The notes under the pieces were generated by a model. That model had not been told where the DNA came from. It saw only the letters and a program-made list of their open reading frames with translations, and searched no databases. This document shows, in pieces, positions 17,692 through 26,417 of a stretch of 64,000 nucleotides of DNA. The position numbers were made by a program, and so were the translations under genes. How positions within the stretch are numbered: position 1 is the first letter of the stretch; the number at the start of each line of letters is the position of its first letter. Origin of the DNA: Bdellovibrio sp. ZAP7 (GTDB taxonomy: Bacteria > Bdellovibrionota > FAC87 > UBA2466); assembly GCA_945878405.1 (NCBI GenBank), contig CAMCTJ010000002.1:67099-131098 (forward strand), given 5' to 3'.

Positions 17692-18336
17692 ATGATGAAA
17701 CATAGTCCAGATGACCTAAAACTTATCGAAGATGCAGTTCGAAAAGCAGAACTCAAAACTTGCGGCGAAATCGTTCCCATTATTTACAATAAATGCTCAA
17801 ACACGAGTTTTGTACTTCCTGTTCTTTTTCTTTTTTTGTTTCTCATTTGGCACACTTTTCAAGACTGGTATTTTCCTGTCAATTACTGGGAGGGAAACCT
17901 ATTTCTTCAGTTGGTTTTTCCCCCGCTTTTTATCGGTCTTTTCAGTTTTTTTCTTTCTCAACGAAGTGCGGTTCAAAGACTTCTAGTTCCCAAAAACAGA
18001 AGAGAAAAAGTTATCCGAGATAGGGCAGAGCTCGAGTTTTACCGCTGCGGGATTCCCCTAACCAAAGACAAAACGGGAATTCTTCTTTTTGTGTCTTTAA
18101 TGGAGCGATACTCGGTTGTGCTTGCGGACAAAGCCATCAGCGAAAAACTTCCTCCAGAAACGTGGAATGACGTTCTGAAAATACTCAACTCCGGAATGAA
18201 ATCTCATCAATTAGCAAAAGGGTTTGTGCCAGCCGTTGAAAAGTGTGGAGAATTGTTAGCGGCTCATTTTCCAATTAAGAAAGACGATATGAACGAATTG
18301 CCTAACTATCCAATTCTGCGACTGGATTATGAGTAG
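17692..18336 (+). CDS. TPM-domain inner-membrane protein
   Basis: A 214-residue protein. The start at 17692 is 9 bases after GGAGG, which lies inside the Gly-rich tail of the previous gene; a longer upstream frame encodes an Arg/Trp-rich shadow and is rejected. It begins with the TPM-like HSPDDLKLIEDAVRKAE and CGEIVPII, then has two membrane helices (about 40-60 and 75-95) and a C-terminal domain. It is paired with LemA and the YgcG-type protein. The 3' end overlaps scpB on the other strand by about 35 bp. Confidence 0.85.
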   Translation: MMKHSPDDLKLIEDAVRKAELKTCGEIVPIIYNKCSNTSFVLPVLFLFLFLIWHTFQDWYFPVNYWEGNLFLQLVFPPLFIGLFSFFLSQRSAVQRLLVPKNRREKVIRDRAELEFYRCGIPLTKDKTGILLFVSLMERYSVVLADKAISEKLPPETWNDVLKILNSGMKSHQLAKGFVPAVEKCGELLAAHFPIKKDDMNELPNYPILRLDYE

Positions 18337-19264
18337 GCTCTTCTTGAGCAACACTCAACTCCTCTACAGAAACTTCAGCAGCTACTTCGGCAGCTACTTC
18401 TTTCAGGTTTTCTTCAAGTCTTCCTTCTGGGCTTAAGTCAGCAGGAGTTTCTCCCAAGTGAAGATCATTGTAAGTCATTGTACGTTTGCGACGACGGTAA
18501 GGAGTCGTTTCTTGGAAAGCTTTCAGTGCCTCTTGGTTTGCATGAGCCACTTCAGCGTGCTCTTTTGATTCGTACACTTCGTCTTGAGAGCGATCCGCCG
18601 TGTTGATCAAAGTTCCAATTTCATCAAGACCGTGTTGGAGATCTAAGTTTCCTACTTCTTCTTGATCGACTAATTCCTCTGTAATGAATCGATCGAGGCC
18701 CTTCTCCAATGTTTTGATAGGATCTTCGGTATCGCCTTGAAGTTGTTGCAATTCGCTCAAGGGTGGCAAGTGAGCTAAGTCCTCAAGTCCTAAAACTTCT
18801 AGGAACTTCTGAGTGGTCGCATACTGAACGGGACGACCAGGGACTTCGGCCTTTCCAGCCATCTTTACCAGACCACGCTCCATCAGCGTTCGTAAAAGGT
18901 GAGAACTATCGATGCCTCTGACCGTATCGATTTCGGCGCGAGTCATCGGTTGTCGGTAAGCGATAATCGCTAATACTTCCAAGGAAGACCGACCCAAACG
19001 GAAAGGCTTTGTTTCTAAAAACTTTCTTACCCAATCTGCATTTTGGGGTTTTGTGATGAATTGATAGCCCCCTTGAGCTTGGCGAAGTTCAAATCCGTAA
19101 TCTGTTCCCTCATAGCGTTTCTGAATAAACTGAATCGCCTCTTCGATGTCTTCTTTTCGGGGATTTAAATCTGCAAAAACTTCAATGAATCGAGCTACTG
19201 AAACTGGTTTATCAGCTGCAAAAAGAATCGACTCAATCGCTGTTGTGATTCCGTTAATTTCCAT
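18302..19264 (-). CDS. scpB: Segregation and condensation protein B
   Basis: A 320-residue ScpB, the winged-helix kleisin-associated subunit of the SMC-ScpAB condensin. Two winged-helix repeats are visible: residues about 1-85 (AIESILFAADKPVSVARF) and about 90-170 (SSLEVLAIIAYRQPMTRAEID, RGIDSSHLLRTLMERGLV, GRPVQYATTQKFLEVLGLEDL). A long acidic C-terminal extension (about 175-320) is unlike the typical length of about 200 residues. GGGGAGA precedes the ATG. It lies 13 bp downstream of scpA. Confidence 0.95.
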   Translation of the reverse strand: MEINGITTAIESILFAADKPVSVARFIEVFADLNPRKEDIEEAIQFIQKRYEGTDYGFELRQAQGGYQFITKPQNADWVRKFLETKPFRLGRSSLEVLAIIAYRQPMTRAEIDTVRGIDSSHLLRTLMERGLVKMAGKAEVPGRPVQYATTQKFLEVLGLEDLAHLPPLSELQQLQGDTEDPIKTLEKGLDRFITEELVDQEEVGNLDLQHGLDEIGTLINTADRSQDEVYESKEHAEVAHANQEALKAFQETTPYRRRKRTMTYNDLHLGETPADLSPEGRLEENLKEVAAEVAAEVSVEELSVAQEEPTHNPVAELDS

Positions 19265-19277
19265 ACTCTCTCCCCGC

Positions 19278-20141
19278 TTAATACTGATCTAAAAGCCCTA
19301 CATTCAATTCTCTGAGTTCCTTTACTTTGCGGACTTGAATGGGGCCAAGCTGTTCTGCTTGAATAATTTCAATAAACTTAAGTTTCGCTAATTCTAAAAG
19401 GGCTAAGAAAGCCACGATGACATCGCGTACGTGGCGTTCTTCTTTGGCAGGAAGCAGTTGCTCAAATCGAACGACTTCTTCTTGCTCCAAAAGTTCTTGA
19501 ACCTGAGTGACTTTTTCTTTGATAGAAGTGGGATCCACCGAGATCTGCATCGGAGGCTTATGCGTTCTATCATTGGCAATTTTAAGACAAAGAAGAAGCT
19601 GAAAGGGATCCACCGATTCCAGAGGAGCATCCATTAAAGATTCAACAGGCATGATATCGGAAATAGCAGTAGCGCTTCTTGGATAAATATCTCTTCCCAG
19701 CCAAGGCTTCTGATCCATTTCCTCTGCTGCTTTTTTAAACTTTTCATATTCGAGAAGCTGGGCCACCAAAGGAAGACGGGGATCTTCTTCTGCTTCGTCG
19801 CCGCCTTCTCGAGGAAGAAGTACCATCGACTTCATCAACGTAAGAGTGGCAGCCATCACCATGAACTCGCCGGCGATGTTTACATCAATTTGGCGCATCA
19901 GTTCCAGATGCCCTAAGTAACTCTTACAGATCTTTGAAATCGGAATATCGTAAATATTGATTTGCTCTTTTCGAATCAGGTGCAAGAGCAAGTCTAAGGG
20001 GCCTTCGAAAACAGGGAGAGTAATTCGATAATCGTCTTTGGCAGAAGAATCAGTGCGAGTAGGGATGTCCCCCGCTGGCATCATGGCAGCATCCAAAGCT
20101 ACCTTCGCATCTAATTGAGCGCTTCCCCCCATTTGAACCAT
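19278..20141 (-). CDS. scpA: Segregation and condensation protein A (kleisin)
   Basis: A 287-residue ScpA. The kleisin N-domain starts YRITLPVFEGPLDLLLHLI, followed by KEQINIYDIPI and LTLMKSMVLLP, and the C-terminal winged helix is at about 225-287 (RHVRDVIVAFLALLELAKL). Residues 1-40 form an unconserved N-terminal tail, and the ATG at 20141 has no clear ribosome site, so the true start may be internal. It bridges the SMC dimer with scpB. Confidence 0.94.
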   Translation of the reverse strand: MVQMGGSAQLDAKVALDAAMMPAGDIPTRTDSSAKDDYRITLPVFEGPLDLLLHLIRKEQINIYDIPISKICKSYLGHLELMRQIDVNIAGEFMVMAATLTLMKSMVLLPREGGDEAEEDPRLPLVAQLLEYEKFKKAAEEMDQKPWLGRDIYPRSATAISDIMPVESLMDAPLESVDPFQLLLCLKIANDRTHKPPMQISVDPTSIKEKVTQVQELLEQEEVVRFEQLLPAKEERHVRDVIVAFLALLELAKLKFIEIIQAEQLGPIQVRKVKELRELNVGLLDQY

Positions 20142-20184
20142 GAGGGATTTATACCATCGGGAACTGGGTTAGGCTATGTGAACT

Positions 20185-21192
20185 TTAACGGTTGCTTCCG
20201 GGCCAAAAGCCCATAACATCAAGTACTTCCTTGATAGTCTGGGAAGCTATGTTTCGGGCCTTTTGATTGCCCTTTTTAATGATTTCCTCGATATAGGCAG
20301 GCTCTTTCTCTAATTCAGCCCGTTTTTTCCGGATAGGCTCAGACCAAGCGATAATTTGGTCCGCTAGAGCCTTCTTATCGTCAAAACAGGAAAGGGTGGC
20401 TGCCCGGCACTCAGCTTCAATCTGAGTCACCCTCTCTTTTGGGGTGAAAAGCTGGTGATAAGTAAAAACGGGGCAATTTTCAGGATGCCCCGGATCCTCA
20501 CGCCTTGGCCGCTTTGTATCCGTCAGCATTCTGGAAACTTTTTTCTGGATGACTTCAGGGGTATCCGCTAACTCGACAGTGTTTCCATAGCTCTTACTCA
20601 TTTTTCGGCCATCAAGGCCCGGAAGCTTTGCTGTTGGAGTAAGAAGCGGCACAAATTCGGGGAAAATCGGTTTTTTGTAAGTGGCATTAAATCGACGAAT
20701 CAATTCTCGACCCATCTCTAAATGGGGTTTTTGGTCTTCTCCCACGGGAACGTGGGTTGCCTTATACAAGCAAACATCCACCGTCTGTAAAACGGGATAC
20801 GAAAGAAACCCTAAGCTTCCCGTATTCTTCTCACCCAACTCTTGTTTTTGTTCTTTATAGGTAGGGTTTCGCTCGAGCCAACCAACCGAAGTAAACATCG
20901 ATAAAAGAACAGTCAGCTCACAATGTTCGGGGACAGCTGATTGTACGAATAAAGTCGCTTTATCTGGGTCCACGCCCACGCTGAGCCAATCCAGCAAGAG
21001 TTCTCGAGTGTTTTTTCCCACTTCTACTTTGGCGAGCTCTCCCGTGGTGAGCGCATGCAGATCGGCGACCATAAAAAAGCAATCAGCCTGGTTTTGGAGT
21101 TCCAGATAATTAACCAGAACTCCCCAATAGTGGCCTAAGTGAAGGCGACCCGTCGGCCGCATTCCACTAAAAATTCGCTTCGGGTGTTTTAT
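20185..21192 (-). CDS. trpS: Tryptophanyl-tRNA synthetase, apparent AUA start
   Basis: A TrpRS of class I. Reading from ATA at 21192 gives 335 residues beginning M/I-KHPKRIFSGMRPTG, with the HIGH motif as HLGH and the second signature as KMSKSYGN. The first ATG (21162) would remove the KRIFSG segment that forms the first Rossmann strand and is conserved in TrpRS. No ATG, GTG or TTG occurs in frame between that ATG and the upstream stop at 21211. The ATA is 5-6 bases from a GAGGTGG ribosome site inside the htpX end, and ATAA overlaps the htpX stop as ATGA overlaps usually do. This may be true AUA initiation or a base error. Confidence 0.9.
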   Translation of the reverse strand: MKHPKRIFSGMRPTGRLHLGHYWGVLVNYLELQNQADCFFMVADLHALTTGELAKVEVGKNTRELLLDWLSVGVDPDKATLFVQSAVPEHCELTVLLSMFTSVGWLERNPTYKEQKQELGEKNTGSLGFLSYPVLQTVDVCLYKATHVPVGEDQKPHLEMGRELIRRFNATYKKPIFPEFVPLLTPTAKLPGLDGRKMSKSYGNTVELADTPEVIQKKVSRMLTDTKRPRREDPGHPENCPVFTYHQLFTPKERVTQIEAECRAATLSCFDDKKALADQIIAWSEPIRKKRAELEKEPAYIEEIIKKGNQKARNIASQTIKEVLDVMGFWPGSNR

Positions 21193-22094
21193 ACGCCACC
21201 TCTTAAACGCTCAATGCGAGTGTCTAAATTAGGGTGGGTTGCTAGAAGAGCCAAAAGTCCCCGGGGCCGGCCACTAATCTTGAAAGCAGCGATGGCAGGG
21301 TGAGATTCATCTACTTTTTCAATACTGCCTTTGAGTGATTGAAGTGCGTGAATCATTTTTTCTTTTCCGGCAAAAGTAGCGCCTCCTTTATCGGCACGAA
21401 ACTCACGCATTCTGGAGAATGCAGCAACCACCATTGCTCCCAGTAACGAGAAAACAATTTCAAAAACAATTTGAGTCCCATAGTAAATCCAAGGAGAAGG
21501 GGAACGTTCTCTATCCCGGTCTCCAGCAATGGCATTCGAAATCGCCCAAGCAGCGATTCGAGAAAAAAACATGACAAAAGTGTTAATGACTCCCTGAAGA
21601 AGAGTCATCGTCACCATATCTCCGTTAGCGACGTGGGCAATTTCATGACCCAAAACACCTTCGACAGCTTGGGAATCCATTCTTTGAAGTAAACCTGAGG
21701 AAACCGCAACCAGCGCGCGGGATCGAGTTGGGCCAGTTGCGAAGGCATTGACCTCCGGACTTTGATAGATACCCACTTCTGGCATTTTCGGAAGCCCAGC
21801 TTTTTCAGCTAAGCGGTAGACCATAGTTACGAGTTCTTTTTCTTCACCTCTACATGAAGAGGGATCAATGGTTTGAACTCCCATTGAAAATTTGGCCATG
21901 ATTCTTGAAAGAGCTAATGAAATGAAGGCCCCTAGAAAACCCCACATCGCACAGAACACTAGGAGACTTTGATAATCAATTCCTCGAGAACTGAGGTAGG
22001 GACGAATGCCTAAGAGGTTCAGAGCGATGGAAATAGTTACAACGACGAGGGCATTCACTGCTAAAAAAAGAAAAACTCTTTTAAACATAGCCAT
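21189..22094 (-). CDS. htpX: Membrane zinc metalloprotease HtpX
   Basis: A 301-residue M48 family protease. Two N-terminal membrane helices (about 5-28 and 42-63) precede the catalytic HEIAH at about 150-154 within VLGHEIAHVANGDM, two further helices (about 160-180 and 205-230), and the zinc-ligating Glu in REFRADKGG. The start at 22094 has AAGGAG six bases upstream; the longer frame to 22118 lacks one. It degrades misfolded membrane proteins in known bacteria. It is coupled to trpS through a stop/start overlap. Confidence 0.95.
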   Translation of the reverse strand: MAMFKRVFLFLAVNALVVVTISIALNLLGIRPYLSSRGIDYQSLLVFCAMWGFLGAFISLALSRIMAKFSMGVQTIDPSSCRGEEKELVTMVYRLAEKAGLPKMPEVGIYQSPEVNAFATGPTRSRALVAVSSGLLQRMDSQAVEGVLGHEIAHVANGDMVTMTLLQGVINTFVMFFSRIAAWAISNAIAGDRDRERSPSPWIYYGTQIVFEIVFSLLGAMVVAAFSRMREFRADKGGATFAGKEKMIHALQSLKGSIEKVDESHPAIAAFKISGRPRGLLALLATHPNLDTRIERLRGGV

Positions 22095-22162
22095 ATAAAA
22101 CTCCTTAATTTCTAACAATATAGTAACTATTCCGTCAGAGTCCAGAGAAGAAAAAGGTGGGA

Positions 22163-22819
22163 TTAGAGAAAAAAGTGAACGGTCAAATCATAGGAGAAAG
22201 AACTGGTCTCTTGATCCCGTCTTAGCCCATCTTGAAAGTTCATCGAGAAGCTAAATCCACCAAATCCCGAATCTCGGTAGTACGGTGAGTCGGAAAAAGA
22301 AAGCCCTAGCCCTACGTTATAAAAGGGAATCCAAAAATTTTCAGAAAGGCCTGGAGTTTCTCCCCTCTGATTTAACCATTCGGCTCCGCCCGCAAGAACC
22401 AGAAAGGGGCGAATCAAATCGAATCCTGGAATGTTGTATTCAGTTCTTAAGCCTGCAGTGAGGGGTACCCAGTGGAGAGTGACATCCGCTTGGCTTGTTT
22501 CCCCATTCTGTGAAGTGAGACTGTAGGTGCCTTGGTTTCTCGCGTATCCCGCTTTGGCAAAAGGGTAAAACTCAATCTGAGATAAGCCGCTTCTGAGAGG
22601 AAGACCCACTCCCAACTGGAAGGCCGAAATGCCCAAAAAACTTTTTGAATAACTTACTTTGTATTCTCTTGAAGAAAGAATCAGGCGACTAGGATTTAAA
22701 ACTGAAAAAGTGCCAGTCAGTTCGAGCCCCGGAAAATTCACGGTTTCTTTACTGGTTTCAGAAAAAGAAAGAGCGCTGCTCAAGCTGAGAGCTATTAGAA
22801 TGTAGATTAAACGATTCAA
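22163..22819 (-). CDS. Outer-membrane beta-barrel-like protein
   Basis: A 218-residue protein with signal peptide MNRLIYILIALSLSSALSFS and an all-beta mature part of alternating hydrophobic strands ending in YDLTVHFFL. About 8-10 strands fit a small outer-membrane barrel. Not recognised as a named family. It stands alone between htpX and a divergently oriented membrane protein. Confidence 0.7.
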   Translation of the reverse strand: MNRLIYILIALSLSSALSFSETSKETVNFPGLELTGTFSVLNPSRLILSSREYKVSYSKSFLGISAFQLGVGLPLRSGLSQIEFYPFAKAGYARNQGTYSLTSQNGETSQADVTLHWVPLTAGLRTEYNIPGFDLIRPFLVLAGGAEWLNQRGETPGLSENFWIPFYNVGLGLSFSDSPYYRDSGFGGFSFSMNFQDGLRRDQETSSFSYDLTVHFFL

Positions 22820-22849
22820 AGTCTTTCCTTAACAGAACCTCATGCTAGC

Positions 22850-23422
22850 ATGGTCCCCATGCAATCTTCAAAAAACCAAGCTTTACGGAGCTTGTTCTTA
22901 GGTGGAATTGTTCCGGTAGTCGTATACACGATTATCGAAGAAAAAGCGGGTCCTTTATGGGGATTGGTTTTTGGTATGGGTTTCGGGATCTTAGAAATCC
23001 TTATCGAGGCCTTCCGATACCGCAAGGTGGAGACGGTAACCTGGATAGGGAATGGTCTTCTGGTGGTCATGGGAGGGGTATCCCTTCTGACTCAAGAGGG
23101 TATTTGGTTTAAACTTCAGCCTTCTCTTCTTGAAGCTGGGATGGCCGTTTTCCTTTTGGGGTCTTGGGCTTTCAAAAAGCCATTACTCGTGACGATGGCA
23201 AAAAAACAAGAGTTGCCTCCGGTTCTTGAAGATCGTTTTGCTGGGATAACGTTCAGGTTAGGGATTTTTTTTCTTCTCCATGCTGTTCTTGCAGCTTATG
23301 CAGCTTACTTTTGGTCAACACGAGCTTGGGCTCTTTTGAAAGGGGTAGGACTCACTCTTTCGATGCTGCTTTATTTAGGAATTGAAGTAGTGAATATTAG
23401 GCGGAATCTCCATGGAAGATAA
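22850..23422 (+). CDS. Multi-pass membrane protein, IspZ/YciB- or VC0807-like
   Basis: A 190-residue protein with about five or six hydrophobic helices (about 12-30, 33-52, 60-78, 90-107, 130-150, 160-178). The N-terminal LFLGGIVPVVVYTIIEEKAGPLWGLVFGMGFG and the TWIGN segment recall the VC0807/intracellular-septation (YciB/IspZ) membrane family. The ATG at 22850 has no clear ribosome site, and the second ATG (22859) is also possible. The 3' end overlaps the GST gene by 11 bp. Confidence 0.7.
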   Translation: MVPMQSSKNQALRSLFLGGIVPVVVYTIIEEKAGPLWGLVFGMGFGILEILIEAFRYRKVETVTWIGNGLLVVMGGVSLLTQEGIWFKLQPSLLEAGMAVFLLGSWAFKKPLLVTMAKKQELPPVLEDRFAGITFRLGIFFLLHAVLAAYAAYFWSTRAWALLKGVGLTLSMLLYLGIEVVNIRRNLHGR

Positions 23423-24020
23423 AATACTTATTTATTCTTATCGGCGATGTCCTTTTGCGATGAGGGTTCGAATTGCTCTTCATGAAAAGAAACTTCCCTT
23501 TGAGGTCGTTGAAGAAGATTTAAAAAACTTTTCAGAAAAATTGCGCTCTTTGCATCCGGAAGCCAAAGTCCCGCTCCTGATTCATGGTTCTCGGGTGATT
23601 TATGAATCGGCCATCATCACTGAGTATGTCGACGACTTGCCTTCTTCCGAGCCCCGACTCATGCCTTCAGGAGCGGGTGAAAAAGCAGAAGTAAGGCTTT
23701 GGACTTATTGGTGCAATCATCAATTCAAGACTGATTTGGATCGATTTAAATACGGAACTTCGCGGTTTCCAGAAGCCGAATGCGTGGGAGCGAAGGAGCG
23801 GTTGATGGTCCATTTAGGAAAGCTGGAAACACAGCTTTCTCAGTCTCACTGGTTAGTCGGAAAAAGTTTCAGCCTTGCTGAAGTTCATATTTTTCCTTTT
23901 GTTCGGCAACTTTCAAGAATTCAGCCAGTTCCTGAATTTCTCTCTCAATTCAAAGCAGTGTCCAAATGGCGAGATGAGATATCGCAACGACCCTCAGTCA
24001 CTGCCACGCTAACACTTTAG
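23412..24020 (+). CDS. Glutathione S-transferase
   Basis: A 202-residue cytosolic GST. The thioredoxin-fold N-domain (residues 1-80) has a YRRCPFAMRVRIAL active-site region, where the cysteine recalls omega/beta-type GSTs, and the cis-proline/GSH site is in KVPLLIHGSRVIYESAII. The C-terminal helical domain (about 90-200) has the N-capping-type SLAEVHIFPF. It may be a thiol-transferase or dehydroascorbate-reductase type because of the cysteine. It is cotranscribed with the upstream membrane protein. Confidence 0.9.
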   Translation: MEDKILIYSYRRCPFAMRVRIALHEKKLPFEVVEEDLKNFSEKLRSLHPEAKVPLLIHGSRVIYESAIITEYVDDLPSSEPRLMPSGAGEKAEVRLWTYWCNHQFKTDLDRFKYGTSRFPEAECVGAKERLMVHLGKLETQLSQSHWLVGKSFSLAEVHIFPFVRQLSRIQPVPEFLSQFKAVSKWRDEISQRPSVTATLTL

Positions 24021-24071
24021 GGCTTGAACGGGCGCCAAAATGTGTAACTTTTTAGGTTTTTTGCTGGGGGG

Positions 24072-24142
24072 CTAGGCTCATGATCACTGGCATAGGACTT
24101 GTAGAAGCCTAGTCTGCCCGTTGTGGTACGTTGGTTCGGGCA
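24072..24142 (+). ncRNA. Two stable hairpins in the gst-ruvB gap, possible structured RNA
   Basis: In the 222-bp gap after the GST gene, CTAGGCT at 24072-24078 pairs with AGCCTAG at 24106-24112, and TGCCCG at 24115-24120 pairs with CGGGCA at 24137-24142. A terminator on the same strand follows at 24196. A TTGAAC at 24024 could be a -35 box, but the match to a -10 is poor (TAACTT with 15-base spacing). It may be an independent small RNA or the processed 3' UTR of gst mRNA. No known RNA family signature was seen. Confidence 0.4.
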
Positions 24143-24195
24143 ATAGTTTTGTTTTCTCAGTTAGTCCGGTTTCGAACAAACAGGGAAAATTAGGA

Positions 24196-24238
24196 TAGGG
24201 TTCCAGGCGATACCGTTTGGGACCCTAGTTTTTTTTAA
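24196..24238 (+). terminator. Strong Rho-independent terminator
   Basis: TAGGGTTCCA at 24196-24205 pairs with TGGGACCCTA ending at 24227 (10 bp with one G-U pair, 12-base loop), followed within two bases by eight T. It ends transcription from the gst side just before the convergent ruvB stop codon. Confidence 0.85.
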
Positions 24239-24242
24239 GGCC

Positions 24243-25271
24243 TTAAAATATATTAAGTTGTGCTTCGCCGGGCTTCTTGATGGGTTCAAGCCCCAGGTGC
24301 CGGTAGGCGAGATCGGTAAGGACCCTTCCTCGGCTTGTTCGATTCACAAATCCACATTGAATTAAATACGGTTCGTAAACATCTTCCAAAGTTTCTTTCT
24401 CTTCGCTCAGAGCAGACGCTAACGTTTCAATACCCACTGGGCCGCCGCTATATTTCTCTGCGATGGCTTTCAAATACAGTCTGTCCATTTGATCGAGACC
24501 GATGCCATCTACATTGAGCATTTCCAGAGCTCGAGAAGCGACATCTTTTGTAATCACTCCGTTTGCTTTGATATCTGCGTAATCTCGGACTCGTCGAAGA
24601 AGACGATTTGCAATTCGAGGGGTGCCTCGCGCTCGTCGGCTGATCTCCAAAGCCCCCGGCAACTCAATTTCACAATTCAGAAGTTTTGCTGATCTTGCCA
24701 CGATCATTTGAAGATCTTCCGGAGCGTAATACTCCAGTCGCAACGCCATTCCAAATCGACCCATGAGAGGAGAAGTCAATTGGCCAGCTCGGGTCGTTGC
24801 CCCAATCAAGGTAAAAGGCGGCACGGGAAGTTTCATGACTCGAGCTCCGAGGCCCTCTCCTAAAACGATATCTAAGTGCCGATCTTCCATCGCAGGGTAA
24901 AGCGACTCTTCGACCACTCGACTTAAGCGGTGAATTTCATCAATAAATAAAATATCTCTCGGATTGAGACTGGTGAGAATAGCAGCTAAGTCTCCCGCTT
25001 TTTCTAAAGCCGGTCCCGAAGTCGAAACGATTTGAACTCCCAATTCATGGGCCATCACATGAGCGAGCGAAGTTTTTCCAAGCCCTGGAGGCCCCGAAAA
25101 AAGAGTGTGATCCAAAGCTTCCCCCCGTAGTTTTGCTGCCTGGGTGAAGATGGATAATTTTTCTTTCAATTCTTTTTGACCAATGAAATCACCGAGCGAT
25201 TTTGGTCTGAGACTCACATCCAGTTTGATTTCATCTTTCTGTGAATCACCTTGTAGGATTCGATCATCCAT
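24243..25271 (-). CDS. ruvB: Holliday junction branch migration ATPase RuvB
   Basis: A 342-residue AAA+ motor. Walker A is GPPGLGKTS, Walker B is LFIDEIHR, sensor 1 is IGATTRAG, with the arginine finger in LMGRFGM and the C-terminal winged-helix region ([20 protein letters not shown]). The start overlaps the ruvA stop by 8 bp (ATGGATGA). It is the last gene of yebC-ruvC-ruvA-ruvB. Confidence 0.98.
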   Translation of the reverse strand: MDDRILQGDSQKDEIKLDVSLRPKSLGDFIGQKELKEKLSIFTQAAKLRGEALDHTLFSGPPGLGKTSLAHVMAHELGVQIVSTSGPALEKAGDLAAILTSLNPRDILFIDEIHRLSRVVEESLYPAMEDRHLDIVLGEGLGARVMKLPVPPFTLIGATTRAGQLTSPLMGRFGMALRLEYYAPEDLQMIVARSAKLLNCEIELPGALEISRRARGTPRIANRLLRRVRDYADIKANGVITKDVASRALEMLNVDGIGLDQMDRLYLKAIAEKYSGGPVGIETLASALSEEKETLEDVYEPYLIQCGFVNRTSRGRVLTDLAYRHLGLEPIKKPGEAQLNIF

Positions 25272-25929
25272 TTCCTACCTCGGGGTTAGTTCGGTTGGTA
25301 TTTAACGAACGACTCGAGAGCTCTTTCAAGCAAAGTTTTAAAAGAGGCTCAAAAGATTTTTCTTCTGATGCCATCGCTCTATCCAAAGCTGATTTAATTT
25401 GGTGAGGGAGATAACCTAAATGGGTGAGGGCAGAGAAAAGATCATCTCTTACTTGGATGATTCCGCTAGAGATTTTTGATTCATCCGTTCGAGCTAAAAC
25501 GGAACTCTCTTTTGCCCAACTGAGCTTTTCAATTTTGCCCACAAGCTCCATGACAAGTCTTTCAGCCGTCTTTTTGCCGACTCCCGGTGCTTTTGAAATT
25601 TCTCCAATTCTTTTTCCTAAAACAAGCTCTACTAAAGTGTCAGTGCCAAATTCACTTAAAAGCGAAAGAGCTGTTTTAGGCCCTAGTCCTGAAACGGATA
25701 ACAAGAGCCTGAAGAAGAGCTTGTCGTTTTCAGATTCGAAACCGTAGAGCGATAAAATATCTTCACGAACGTGCGTGTGTAACCAAAGACTGACTTCAGT
25801 TGAGTGAGAAAGTTTTTCTAAACTTCTTCGAGGAACTAAAATCTCGTAGCCCAAGTTTTGCGCAAGCACTACGCAATGAAGGGACTCCAAGTTTTTAGAT
25901 ATTAGTTTTCCCTGAATAAAACCTAGCAT
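25264..25929 (-). CDS. ruvA: Holliday junction DNA-binding protein RuvA
   Basis: A 221-residue RuvA. The N-terminal OB fold starts [10 protein letters not shown], tandem helix-hairpin-helix motifs lie in [14 protein letters not shown] and [13 protein letters not shown], and a C-terminal domain contacts RuvB. The start at 25929 overlaps the ruvC end by 7 bp and is fixed by the family's MIGxxxG-like N-terminus; no good ribosome site is seen, fitting translational coupling. Confidence 0.96.
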   Translation of the reverse strand: MLGFIQGKLISKNLESLHCVVLAQNLGYEILVPRRSLEKLSHSTEVSLWLHTHVREDILSLYGFESENDKLFFRLLLSVSGLGPKTALSLLSEFGTDTLVELVLGKRIGEISKAPGVGKKTAERLVMELVGKIEKLSWAKESSVLARTDESKISSGIIQVRDDLFSALTHLGYLPHQIKSALDRAMASEEKSFEPLLKLCLKELSSRSLNTNRTNPEVGNG

Positions 25930-26417
25930 GATAGTAAAGATTTCAGACGGGTTTGGCTTGCGTGGCAAACCGCAATCGCCACTGCATCTGAAGCATCCAA
26001 TCCCATTTCGAGAGGGCTTCCCACCAAAATTCCCGCCATTTTCCTTACTTGTTCTTTATCGGCTCGGCCATGACCTGTCACGGTTTGTTTCACTTGGGAT
26101 GGGGCATACTCAAAAAGTTTTATCCCGTGCTTTATGCAAAGCGCAAAAACCATTCCACGAGCAATTCCAATTTGAAAGGCGCTCCGAGGATTTTCAGAAA
26201 CAAAAATATCTTCTATGGCAACTTCATGAGGATGGAACTTTTCTAATAACAAATCGAGCTTTTCGTATAAATCGCTGAGCCTATCGTAAAGACTTGCTTT
26301 ACTGGGAGCTTGGATAGTCTCCGCCGATATCAGTTTAACGGAGCTTCCGGATTTTTTTATGACGCCAACACCTAAACGATGAGTGCCCGGGTCAATTCCA
26401 AGTATGATTTTTTCCAT
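25923..26417 (-). CDS. ruvC: Holliday junction resolvase RuvC
   Basis: A 164-residue endonuclease. The catalytic acidic residues are seen in ILGIDPGTHRLG (Asp8), VAIEDIFVS (Glu) and the C-terminal LDASDAVAIAVCH (two Asp). The ATG shares one base with the yebC stop (TAATG). Together with RuvAB it resolves recombination intermediates. Confidence 0.97.
   Translation of the reverse strand: MEKIILGIDPGTHRLGVGVIKKSGSSVKLISAETIQAPSKASLYDRLSDLYEKLDLLLEKFHPHEVAIEDIFVSENPRSAFQIGIARGMVFALCIKHGIKLFEYAPSQVKQTVTGHGRADKEQVRKMAGILVGSPLEMGLDASDAVAIAVCHASQTRLKSLLSC

Noticed and set aside
24021-24242. 6S RNA, SRP RNA or tmRNA in the gst-ruvB gap.
   Set aside because: I found neither the long single arm of 6S, the GGAAGCAGC-type SRP loop, nor a tRNA-like end.
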